DNA of 64,000 nt from Natrialba chahannaoensis JCM 10990 (GCF_000337135.1 NZ_AOIN01000008.1:99989-163988), one strand, 5' to 3'; shown: positions 36,677 to 44,567, counted from the stretch's first letter. Notes: generated from the letters alone by a model not told the origin. Made by a program: numbers and translations.

Positions 36677-37609
36677 TCACAGTGTGGCTTTGATAGCGTG
36701 TTTGAGCGCTTCTCTCCCTGGTTTCCGCAGTAGCTTGCGTCGAAGTTGAAACGCTCGGAGATACTGTGTGAGCTTATCTTTTGAGATGCCTCGATGAGGC
36801 GAGAGCCACGGTCGCAGCAGCGATCCGTGGCTCTCGCAGGTGTTGACGTGAACGTTTTCGTCAGCGTATTCGCCGTCGCCGTGGACGACGTATTCGCGGT
36901 CGAATGCGTCGTCCTCGTCCAGCGGATCGTAGGCTCGAAATCCGTCAGTGTAGACGGTTAGGGGCTCCTTCTCGCGGTTTGCGAGAAGGAGCCGAATCGT
37001 CGATTCGTCGGCTGATTTCGCGGGGATAACGTATCGGTTGCCGGTGCCACGATCGACGATCGTGAACACCGGCGGGTTGTCCTGCTCGTACGTTCCTCGC
37101 CCACGCGTGGACAGGCCACGCGAGCGCGACTCTTGGTCGCGCTCGCGGCCTTTCAGCCCTGCAGAAACGTAGACTTCATCGATTTCGACCGGTCCGACAA
37201 GGTCGAGCGAAGGTGCGTCGAGCGCCTTCGTGAAGCGCTCGACGCGCTGGTAGATCGTTTTGTACTGGACGTCGATCTCTAGCTGAAGTTGGCGAAAACT
37301 CGTGTTAAACCGGAGAAACGCGTAAATCGAGAACAGCCACTTTCTGAGAGCGACTTTCGAATGGGCGAAGATTGTGCCGGTCTTGTCGTTGAACGTGCGG
37401 TCGCAATTCTTACAGAGATAGCGCTGAAAGTGCCCATAGCTGCCGTTCTTGACCGTGCGGTCAGAACGGCAGCGAGGGCAAGTAACACCGTTACGCCAGC
37501 GAACCTGCTGTAACAGGTCCGCTGCGACCGATTCCGACCCAAACACATCTAGCGGAATCATGCCTAACGGACACCGCTGACGCGGTGTCCTTGCTCTCTT
37601 CGATTCCAC
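36677..37609 (-). CDS. IS1595-family DDE transposase (ISH4-like)
   Basis: The protein has 310 residues as read from 37609 (or 294 from 37561, MIPLDVF). An N-terminal zinc ribbon (CPRCRSD, CKNCDRTF) is followed by the ISXO2-type catalytic domain: DEVYVSAG, VYTDGFRAYDPL and HGSLLRPWLSPHRGISKDKLTQYL (key HG and the final acidic/Lys region). It should cut and paste the IS. The coding DNA contains several perfect inverted repeats. The start at 37609 overlaps a strong hairpin; 37561 is the safer start. Confidence 0.9.
   Translation of the reverse strand: MESKRARTPRQRCPLGMIPLDVFGSESVAADLLQQVRWRNGVTCPRCRSDRTVKNGSYGHFQRYLCKNCDRTFNDKTGTIFAHSKVALRKWLFSIYAFLRFNTSFRQLQLEIDVQYKTIYQRVERFTKALDAPSLDLVGPVEIDEVYVSAGLKGRERDQESRSRGLSTRGRGTYEQDNPPVFTIVDRGTGNRYVIPAKSADESTIRLLLANREKEPLTVYTDGFRAYDPLDEDDAFDREYVVHGDGEYADENVHVNTCESHGSLLRPWLSPHRGISKDKLTQYLRAFQLRRKLLRKPGREALKHAIKATL
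37569..37590. repeat. Perfect 9-bp hairpin before the transposase start
   Basis: ggacaccgc (37569-37577) and gcggtgtcc (37582-37590) with a 4-bp loop. It lies just upstream of the MIPLDVF start of the transposase and could fold in the 5' leader of its mRNA. Similar inverted repeats occur through the gene. Confidence 0.8.
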
Positions 37610-39288
37610 AGCGACAACTGACCAGTATCAACAATCTCCTACAGAAGAGCGAAGAACAAAACAAGGCTCCACCTGAGGATGCAGATATAGTGGCAGAGGA
37701 AGAGTTAGAAGCAGTTAATGAGGCTGAAGAAGATGCCGAGAAGGTTTCAGAAGAGTCCTTAGAAGAGAAAGCTGCTGAAGATGAAAGCATTCCCAGTAGC
37801 GTCATATCAGACTCATTAGATGACACAAATGGGGATGATACTGACTCTAGTGATACAAATGGAGAAGACGGTAACCCTTCCCAAGCCTCGGAGACAGAAT
37901 CCAAGAAGACAACTGGGGAGTCAGCGTTTTCGTCATATTCGTTGCTCGAAGCGCTCCGGAAGCGTCGTTCGCGTCGATTTTCCACTGGGATAGAGATCGA
38001 AGGTGGACCGACTGCGTACACCAGCGACCGCGACCCCCAGCCGCTGACCGAAACCGAAACGGCGCTGTTGGTCTTTGCCGCCTGCGGAATTACCGGTCCG
38101 CCACTGCTCGATTGGACATACAATGAAGGCGAGGGCGGAAACATGATGGCCGGTCTGGCCGGCCGGACGATAAGCAGCGCGGACGCCGTCAACTCGATGG
38201 CGATGTTCGTCATCCAGGATGACGCGACCTGGCTGGCGCGCCGGCCACAGGACATTCCGGCGGACGAACTGGTCGACATTATGCGTCTGATTGCTGAGGA
38301 CGAATTCGTCGAGGCGTGGCGTCGGATGCGTGTCAAAGTCGCAGACGAGCGCTGTGCACTCCCGGTCGAACCGCCGTACAACATTAATGCCAATCAGTGG
38401 TCGCTGCACGCGGAGGGAACGACCTACTTTCTCCCAGTTTCGGAACTCACTCACCTGTATATCAACGCCTTGTTCGAGTTCCTCCGGGAGGAATCCGGCT
38501 TCTATTTCGTCGACGAACGCCGCCTGTACCTTCCTGCGGGGTTGAGCGAATTCGCGAAAAGCAACGGTGGGTTTCTGGACGACGACCCGAACAACGGGAA
38601 AGTGATGACGATCAACTACATCGAGCGCCTGGCCGGCGAAGCCAGTCTGATCGAACAGGGAATGGCGCTGCAGAACCTCGGACTGGCGTGTCAGGCGATG
38701 GGTCTGTCGGGCTTCCCTCACTTCACCCACCACGACGAGGCATGGTTCGAGGCACTTGGCTTTCGCATGGGCGAACAGCCGCTGACCGAGTTCCTCTCGG
38801 TGCCCCGAATCACAGCCGCACTCCTCAGACTTCGAGGCCAAAACCCCGAGATGTCGTATCCGTTAGGACTGGAACAAAACAGCGAGGTCCTGCTAAAGCC
38901 GTTTTGTCCACCGTACTATGACTCGATGGGTGATGCGGTACGGGCGGTCTACGAGCGGAAGTTCGGTGATGACGGAATCTTCCGTGGGGGACACGACATC
39001 GTCGAGGAAAGTGAGGTTGACACTGGATGGGAGAGCCCTGAAGAGGTCACGAGCGATATTCCGGATATCGACGAATCGGCAATCGATGCGACAACCGCGT
39101 ACTGCGAGTATATCCACGACCGCTACGGTCGGTTTCCGGCGACGTATCCCCCTTTCCATACGTTCATGGGATTCCAAGCAGGCCACATAGACGAAGGATT
39201 CTACGAGGAGTACTATCGCCCAGGCGCGTTGACTGAATCCCACCGGCAACACCGGGACCGCTGGCATGATCAGTACGAAAGCTCGTAG
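37585..39288 (+). pseudogene. IS-interrupted acidic protein / nitroreductase-like protein
   Basis: The frame gives 567 residues, but the GTG at 37585 lies inside the IS. Before insertion the frame ran through 36567-36650 and 37652-39288. The first ~110 residues after the IS are acidic Glu/Asp/Ser low-complexity sequence in AT-rich codons. From about 37925 the DNA becomes GC-rich and encodes a nitroreductase-like domain: LLEALRKRRSRRF, LTETETALLVFAACGITG and GLACQAMGLSGFPHFTH, as in FMN-dependent nitroreductases and SagB/ThcOx. Function is unknown and expression would rely on an IS-provided start. Confidence 0.6.
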
Positions 39289-40291
39289 CGAATCAGCGAT
39301 CGAACATTCTGCAACATGCACCAGTTGTTCCACGCCACTCTACGAACAATATCAATTTCTGACAGAACATCCAGCGGTCAGTATGCACGTGTAATGAGCG
39401 AACTGCCCTGATTCAGTTTCAGGTCCAATTCTGAATAAAGAAATTGCGCTACTATCTACTGCTAAGAATTGGAGGGTGTCAGCCTCCATTTTCCTTATCG
39501 TCTTCCTCACGAGCGTTCTGGATCCCCTCAGTCACTGCCCAGTCGAAATCTTCCTCCATCCACTTCGCTATTTCGTCAATGTCGGCGTCGGAATTGGGAC
39601 GGTCAGGGCTAGTCATCACCTCCAACTTTGGAGGAGACGCACATATCAACTGGGACGGTAGTACCCGCTGGAAGGACCCAGTCAGTCCAGATCGCAGATT
39701 TGTATAATCCGTCCGCCAACGCCAACATAGGCCGTTTATTCGGGAGTTTTTCTTGTGTCTGAATCTTCGAGCCTCTCCATAGGGCCGTATACAAACTCCA
39801 TAACAGTGTTTGTACACTACTCCAAGAGAGTGAGGTTCAAAGCCCTATGTCTATCGTAGGAACACAATCTAACCCCCACTCCGCACTGTCTACACGCTGT
39901 CTGTCAGTTAGCGGTTATTCAGACTCGACCACTTGGGATGGCACTTATATTTTTTATTAGTCAAGGACACGTACAGATGACCGGTAGTGATACCACGGAT
40001 TAGAAGCCACAGATGACGGTTTTGCTAAATTGGTGAGGTCGTCTCAAGGGTGGCCTAACCGGAATCTGAGATCGACGGATTGGCAGAGAACCCCTACCCC
40101 TCAGGGGCCGAAGTCAAAACGCCGTATAACACATCCGCCGTCTCGATACAGCAAAATCAAGGAGACACTATTTGATCGACTCAGTAATCGACTGAAGACG
40201 TAATAGGCGGCATACTAGTCCTTGAATTTGGTCGAGTAAATCGGCTGATGTGGCGCGGTTTATCGAATCGAATCCTTGATTTTCTACTGTC
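39289..40291. other. AT-rich stretch of the integrated element
   Basis: The 1-kb stretch has no recognised gene except a possible 45-residue small protein on the minus strand (39479-39616). The rest reads as decayed element DNA. Confidence 0.5.
39479..39616 (-). CDS. Possible 45-residue acidic protein
   Basis: The frame from ATG 39616 gives MTSPDRPNSDADIDEIAKWM followed by an acidic amphipathic helix and a Glu/Asp tail. A GGAGGTG purine run overlaps the start codon, too close to serve as a Shine-Dalgarno. Upstream lies the inverted repeat cctccaa/ttggagg. The composition fits a small haloarchaeal protein, but it could be chance. Confidence 0.35.
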   Translation of the reverse strand: MTSPDRPNSDADIDEIAKWMEEDFDWAVTEGIQNAREEDDKENGG

Positions 40292-40850
40292 TTAGATGTC
40301 GAGGTCCTGTACAACTTCTTCTGAGTCGAGATCGCGGAGCACTATCCCTGTGAAACAACTGGAAGAATTGCCTTTTCGGGAATCCCATTCTTTCGTATAC
40401 TCGGCGACACCACGTTCTTTGAGTTCTGCCGTAAGTTGATACTGACTTCGAGCCACTTCCCGTCGAGTCTTCGAACAGAACTCTTCGTAGTGGCTGTGGA
40501 GGTCATCAGTGAATTCAGTACTTCCCGGTTGATCCTCAATAGCAACATCAATAAACTCGCTAACTACGTCTCCAAATCGGGTCCAGAGTTGGTGTGTCTC
40601 ACTCGGACTTCGTGAATCAGTAAAGCGATCCTGAGCGCGAAGTCGATCAAGCCCGTCTAACGCCCAGTTTAGGATTCCTGCAGCCTCGTCCTCAAACTGC
40701 GAGATGATTCGGTCCTGAGATACCCGATTGTTCTTTGAGATCTGTTCTTCAAACACAACAGTAACCCATCGACTCCAAAACCCGTCCTCTGTAATAGATG
40801 CCTTGAGAGATTTGTTCGATGCGAAGATGTGCTTGCAGGTCGCGTCCGCT
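40292..40850 (-). pseudogene. C-terminal remnant of a P4-type phage/plasmid primase
   Basis: In the frame read from about 40850 down to the stop at 40292 the peptide includes HIFASNKSLKASITEDGFWSR, then WVTVVFEEQISKNN and GILNWALDGLDRL. The FASN...DGFW.RW...GILNWALDGL pattern is the helicase/C-terminal part of P4-type primases. A GTG at 40754-40756 would allow a shorter 154-residue product. The N-terminal primase and most of the helicase domain are missing. It is fused at about 40840 to the integrase fragment. Confidence 0.65.
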
Positions 40851-41012
40851 CAACTCGTTGAGGTTCTCACGGCCTTCCTTCTCACACCAACGTACGAAAT
40901 GCTGAAGGCGGTATCCATGAGATTGAACGGTACTGGCTGCCTTTTCGCCTTCTGCTGATTGGAGAGACAGTTCTACTGCTTCTTCTGCGGAAATGGGTTC
41001 AAGTTCTGTCAT
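40749..41012 (-). pseudogene. Truncated tyrosine recombinase/integrase N-terminus
   Basis: The frame gives 87 residues: MTELEPISAEEAVELSL, then STVQSHGYRLQHFVRWCEKEG and LNELSGRDLQAHL. This is the SAM-like core-binding domain of archaeal phage integrases. The catalytic domain (R, HxxR, Y) is absent. From about 40840 the frame runs into the primase remnant, so it is a deletion product. It lies beside the distal tRNA-Val repeats as expected of an integrase. Confidence 0.7.
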
Positions 41013-41409
41013 GGCTCACGTTAGTGAGCGCCAGAGCAGCCGAGTGGTATCCCCTATCTGGGTGCAGCCGCAGGGATGGATGGCCGTGCAGCCGAGGTCG
41101 GTGAGTGGACGACTCCCGCAGGGAGTCGGACACTATCGCGGGCCGCCCTCGGCGGGCCGCATGGTTCGAATTACGGAACGAGCGAGCGTAAGCGAGCGAA
41201 GTTCAGGTAGTTCGAACCCGCCCGAACCCCACTCTCCGCAGTGAGACTCACCCCACGATAGCTCACAACACGCTGGGAAAACAGGTTGAAACGAAATTGC
41301 AGCAAGTCGTTACTCGAGTACACACACCGTGTACGACGAGAAACCGGCACGTCACGGAGCGAGACGGGGGCTGGGAAACTGCCAGAACGTCGTGGTCAGT
41401 TGGCAGTAG
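41013..41409. repeat. Distal att-like region of the tRNA-Val element
   Basis: The sequence gccgaggtcggtg (41091-41103) equals tRNA-Val 36328-36340. tggttcgaa (41162-41170) and the 20-mer at 41206-41225 match the T-arm and 3' end. A 7-bp hairpin gactccc/gggagtc lies between. The arrangement suggests more than one integration or excision event at this site. No gene is seen. Confidence 0.75.
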
Positions 41410-41856
41410 TCACTGCTTGAGTCGCGCGACGTTCTCTCTGATCTGACTGAAGAAGCCCTCGCCAGCTTCCCGTTCGAGCGCCGTGTGGAGCGTCGAGTTT
41501 TCAGGTTCGTCCTTGACGACGATACGAAGGTACGGCTCGAGTTGCTCAAAGTTGTCTGCGAGGACGACAGTATGGTTGTCCTCGTCGTGATCGACGACGC
41601 CTGCATCCGCCAGTTTCGGGACGTGGCACTGGACAGATGAGACGTAGACGCTCTTGTATTCGTTCTTTGCGACCTCCTCGGGCGGAACATCGTGTTCCCA
41701 GCCAGCGACTTGCTCTGCGAGTGTTGAGAGTTCGATCGGACCGTCCTGTCCACGGAGGGCGTACAGGAGGTACCGACGCCGACGGTTGGCCAGTAACTCG
41801 AGGATAGTATCCGCCGATAGTTCGTAGTCTGTTTGGCTCGAGGTAAGTGCCCCCAT
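41410..41856 (-). CDS. DUF7344 wHTH regulator
   Basis: The protein has 148 residues from MGALTSSQTDYEL. The pattern ILELLANRRRRYLLYALRGQ followed by IELSTLAEQVAGWE, then VSSVQCHVPKLADAGVVDHD, is the haloarchaeal DUF7344-type winged helix. The C-terminal part (YLRIVVKDEPEN, FFSQIRENVARLKQ) is helical. It is a likely one-component regulator in the chromosomal flank next to the element. The ligand and target are unknown. Confidence 0.8.
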   Translation of the reverse strand: MGALTSSQTDYELSADTILELLANRRRRYLLYALRGQDGPIELSTLAEQVAGWEHDVPPEEVAKNEYKSVYVSSVQCHVPKLADAGVVDHDEDNHTVVLADNFEQLEPYLRIVVKDEPENSTLHTALEREAGEGFFSQIRENVARLKQ

Positions 41857-42080
41857 AACACGATATTACCGCCGAGTGCGGAAAAACGTGTCTTGAATAT
41901 CTGTATATCCAACAGACGGCCGTTACACCGAGATTTCCAGCGGCGTATTCTCGCCATTACAGATGGTGATGGTGCCTACAGCTGGGTACCGCGTGAGAGA
42001 ATCACTGTCAGGAAAGTCACGTAACGGCCGGATGCAATTCGAAATCCTTTTTTATACCATGGCCTGAACTACGAGTGCGA

Positions 42081-42154
42081 GCCGCCTTAGCTCAGACTGG
42101 GAGAGCACTCGACTGAAGATCGAGCTGTCCCCGGTTCAAATCCGGGAGGCGGCA
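42081..42154 (+). tRNA. tRNA-Phe (GAA)
   Basis: The 74-nt cloverleaf GCCGCCT...AGGCGGCA has the anticodon loop CTGAAGA with anticodon GAA. Its 3' end (ggttcaaatccgggaggcggcac, 42133-42155) is repeated at 42231, 43710, 43858 and 43972 with varying fidelity. Confidence 0.95.
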
Positions 42155-42447
42155 CTTTTGGCGTGAACAAGACGACGAGCGTAGCGAGTCGTTCGTGAAC
42201 GCCAAAAATGGTATCCAACCGTCTTCGCGTGGTTCACAATCCGGGAGGCAACACGTCTCTGATACTGTCGGACAGAAGTCAGTGAGAAGTCGGTCGAAAA
42301 GTCGCGGCCGTCTCCGAAGGTGACGGCCGCAGTAGCGCGACAGATATTCGAATAGTTCTGTCCGACAGTATGAATCCGACCGCCGAGCGAAGCGAACTAA
42401 TTTTCCATCGGAAGAGTTAATTCACATTGCTTGAAAGTAAATACATT
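42155..42447. other. Gap between tRNA-Phe and SHOCT gene
   Basis: Holds the first hairpin module (42156-42207, 9-bp outer stem ttttggcgt/acgccaaaa), the second tRNA copy and the MITE-like element. No protein gene is seen before 42448. Confidence 0.7.
42262..42371. mobile_element. MITE-like element with 16-bp perfect inverted repeats
   Basis: Terminal repeats atactgtcggacagaa (42262-42277) and ttctgtccgacagtat (42356-42371) enclose 78 bp with an internal 9-bp stem gcggccgtc/gacggccgc (42304-42312/42322-42330). It encodes nothing. The size and structure fit a non-autonomous transposon remnant. No target duplication is evident. Confidence 0.75.
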
Positions 42448-42885
42448 ATGAACGGTGGTAATCTCCTGCACATTGGTCTCGGCGGGATGCTGGGACTGGT
42501 GGTCGTTGCGTTGATTCTCACACCGCTACCGATTGGTGGTATGGGTACCGTTCCAGTCCTGGGGATCAGTGGCGCTTATCTGGGCCTGTTGATCCCCGTA
42601 ATTATGGTATTAATAGCTCTTGTCAGTATCACCGCAGGAGACACCACCATCGTCGAGCATGATCTGTCTGCACACGACGCATCCCAGCCTGCACGGGAGG
42701 AGCCACACCACGAGTATGATGGGAGAGAAGCCATGGACATTCTGCGAGACCAGTACGAAACTGGAAAGATCGGACATCACGAGTTCGAGCAGCGGCTGAA
42801 AATACTCCTCGATGCGGACGATGCAAACGAACTTCGGGAGCGCCTCGAGTGGTTCGAAGACGGCCCCGAGAAACACGGCGAGTAG
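42448..42885 (+). CDS. SHOCT-domain membrane protein
   Basis: The protein has 145 residues from MNGGNLLHIGLG. Two TM helices (MLGLVVVALILTPL and LLIPVIMVLIALVSI) precede a charged loop. The C-terminal SHOCT domain is RDQYETGKIGHHEFEQRLKI. SHOCT is a short oligomerisation domain. It lies between two copies of the tRNA-Phe repeat and is followed by a second SHOCT protein. Confidence 0.75.
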   Translation: MNGGNLLHIGLGGMLGLVVVALILTPLPIGGMGTVPVLGISGAYLGLLIPVIMVLIALVSITAGDTTIVEHDLSAHDASQPAREEPHHEYDGREAMDILRDQYETGKIGHHEFEQRLKILLDADDANELRERLEWFEDGPEKHGE

Positions 42886-42963
42886 TGAACGCCATTCAGA
42901 CATCGGCAGCGATTGATAACCCAGTGGACAGGTGTTATATCACTGGTATCCTTATTCACCGCT

Positions 42964-43068
42964 ATGCCTGCTGAAACAAGAAACGACGGCGTTTCGTCTG
43001 TTCGTTCGGCTGAGGTGGACACCGGGACAGTCGTAGAGCGAGCCCTGCAATGTGGTGGTGCGGACTGA
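42964..43068 (+). CDS. 34-residue ORF coupled to the next SHOCT gene
   Basis: ATG at 42964 starts MPAETRNDGVSSVRSAEVDT, followed by GTVVERALQCGGAD and a stop at 43066-43068. The stop overlaps the next gene's start by one base (TGATG), so translation of the SHOCT gene may depend on it. No known function. Confidence 0.5.
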   Translation: MPAETRNDGVSSVRSAEVDTGTVVERALQCGGAD

Positions 43069-43646
43069 TGAGAACGGATAGGTACCGCTATCCGACAGAA
43101 CCACTCTCTCCAAAGGGAAAGATCGCCGTCTACGTGTTCATGTTCATCGTCCTGTGTGGGGTACTTGGTCTTTTGATTTATCTCCCAACAATGATTGGAG
43201 AGATGGCCAGCACGGAACTCGATTCGAATCCAGTTCCAACGTGGACGTACCTCATTGTCGGGGGAATGCTTCTCGTGATGTTCGCCGGTATCGTATTCGA
43301 GTTGTACAAGGCGTCGCTGTTGGATGTTACTGACGATGCCGAAGATGGCACCACCGATTCTGGTCAGACGAGTCGGGTCGAGATCATCAAATCACGCTAC
43401 GCGAGTGGAGACATAGACGAAACTGAATTCAAACGCCAACTCGATGAACTTGAGGGGCCACCGTCCGGCACCGGGGTTGCAACGCATCGATTTGATTCCC
43501 ATGGGAGCAACCACATGGTCGATCGAACAGTCCATTCGAGCACCGGCCTCGATCCGGAAGCCGAAGAGATACTCAGACGACGGTTTGCCGAGGGAACACT
43601 CACCGAGCAGGAGTACAAACGTAAACTTAAACTCTTACGTGAGTGA
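43068..43646 (+). CDS. Membrane protein with two SHOCT motifs
   Basis: The protein has 192 residues from MRTDRYRYPTEP. Two TM helices (VYVFMFIVLCGVLGLLIY and YLIVGGMLLVMFAGIVF) are followed by two SHOCT-like motifs: IKSRYASGDIDETEFKRQLD and LRRRFAEGTLTEQEYKRKLK. Duplicated SHOCT suggests a protein that assembles into oligomers at the membrane. It may form hetero-oligomers with the upstream one. Carried in the tRNA-Phe repeat interval, it may be cargo of a mobile unit. Confidence 0.75.
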   Translation: MRTDRYRYPTEPLSPKGKIAVYVFMFIVLCGVLGLLIYLPTMIGEMASTELDSNPVPTWTYLIVGGMLLVMFAGIVFELYKASLLDVTDDAEDGTTDSGQTSRVEIIKSRYASGDIDETEFKRQLDELEGPPSGTGVATHRFDSHGSNHMVDRTVHSSTGLDPEAEEILRRRFAEGTLTEQEYKRKLKLLRE

Positions 43647-44567
43647 ACGGTTCGCCGGATAGTCACTACAGTTCTCGATTCAGACCTGGGAGACCTTCGC
43701 TCCGGTCGAGGTTCAAATCAGGGAGGCAGCACTTTTCGCGCGAACAAAACGTCGATCGTAGCGAGTCGTTCGTGAACGCCAAAACTGGTATCCGACCGGA
43801 TTCTGAACCCTGGAAGTCACGCACAACGAGCGAGAGCGAGTGAGCATGTCTTCCACCGGTTCAAATCCGGGAGGCGGCAGATGTTTGCGGCGATCAACTT
43901 CGCGAGCCGCAAGTATCCAACGTGACTTGATTTGAAGGGGAGAACACCGAGCGATAGCGAGGTGTTCGCGTGGTTTAAATCCGGGAGCAGTACTTCCCGC
44001 GGCGGACAACTCCGTGAGCTGCGGGTGTGCAACCCGGCCGGAGGTGAAGGAAGTTGCCGCTTGTACTCGAGTCAACTGATCAGAGATTCACTCGCGGTTA
44101 GGATTCGACCGGCGTTTACAGGGTTCGATTTCTTGTTACGGTCAGGTTGCGCTGTACAACTACAACTGGGGGCACACAGATGGTGCAGTTTGCTTATAGG
44201 TCAGCTGTTCCCTGTTCCCTGTTCCTATCCGCGGTTCTCGCTCATTTCGGTCGTTTACGAGTCGGGGCGTTTCCCGCACATGGTCCGTGATTCTCTGAGA
44301 ACTGCGCTCGTCCCGAACCGGACCCACACCAAACCGTGCGTTCGTCGTGCGTTCGTCGTTCGGGCGGGCAGTGATGGGGAGTTGTACTATAGAGTGCCTA
44401 CTCAGCGTGTAAATTGGATTCGCAGTACGTCTTGTTCGTGTTTAATCGCAAATCGAATTTTCGACAAGTGATCCGGCAGTGACCCTCGAAACGGGAAAGC
44501 CGGACAGTTGTGGTGAGCAAATATATATGGTGCATTCAGTTGTGAGTCGAACTGGTTCACGCCGGGT
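43647..44567. other. Gene-free stretch with tRNA-Phe copies and a 7-mer triplet
   Basis: Besides the three distal tRNA-Phe copies this 921-bp gap has the triplet ctgttcc repeated three times (44205-44225). Frames such as 43932-44471 are Arg/Cys-rich with no domain and are not accepted. A TATA-like aaatatatat lies at 44519-44528 before the HTTM gene. Confidence 0.65.
44519..44528 (+). promoter_or_regulatory. TATA-like box of the HTTM gene
   Basis: The sequence aaatatatat lies 40 bp before the ATG at 44568 and is the strongest TATA-like element in the preceding gap. It would give a short leader. Confidence 0.45.

Larger units (their letters stand above)
36651..37651 (-). mobile_element. IS1595-family insertion sequence with 8-bp target duplication
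   Basis: Imperfect terminal inverted repeats of about 24-25 bp (left 36651-36675, right 37627-37651; 20 of 24 positions match). Both ends are flanked by the 8-bp duplication aagaacaa (36643-36650 and 37652-37659). Eight bp is the usual target-duplication length of IS1595-type elements. The single gene is the transposase. Confidence 0.88.
36338..41230. mobile_element. Decayed integrated element at tRNA-Val
   Basis: The tRNA 3' part (36337-36356) matches 41206-41225 at 19 of 20 positions. Further partial tRNA-like pieces lie at 41091-41103 (13 bases identical) and 41162-41170. Between them are an IS1595 element, an interrupted nitroreductase-like gene, an integrase N-terminus and a P4-type primase C-terminus. 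DNA is more AT-rich than the flanks. The integrase fragment sits next to the distal copy, as expected for an att site. The element cannot move by itself now. Confidence 0.75.
42133..43993 (+). repeat. Array of tRNA-Phe 3'-end copies with hairpin modules
   Basis: Copies are at 42133-42155 (tRNA itself), 42231-42254 (one inserted base and two differences), 43710-43732 (two differences), 43858-43879 (identical over 22 bases) and 43972-43993 (decayed). After the tRNA and after the 43710 copy, ~88 bp are also repeated (42133-42224 vs 43710-43801). After the 43858 copy a 7-bp hairpin (43885-43891/43906-43912) follows. After 43972 an 8-bp hairpin with one G-T pair (43996-44003/44018-44025) follows. 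Confidence 0.85.

Noticed and set aside
42156-42207. Intrinsic terminator of tRNA-Phe
   Set aside because: The 9-bp hairpin is not followed by a T run, and the structure recurs with tRNA copies, so a recombination or scar explanation fits better.
43710-43879. Additional tRNA genes at the tRNA-Phe copies
   Set aside because: Only the T-arm and acceptor 3' strand are present; no 5' half or anticodon arm can be folded.
43932-44471. 179-codon frame over the last tRNA-Phe copy
   Set aside because: Starts inside a repeat copy, Arg- and Cys-rich with no motif; likely chance.
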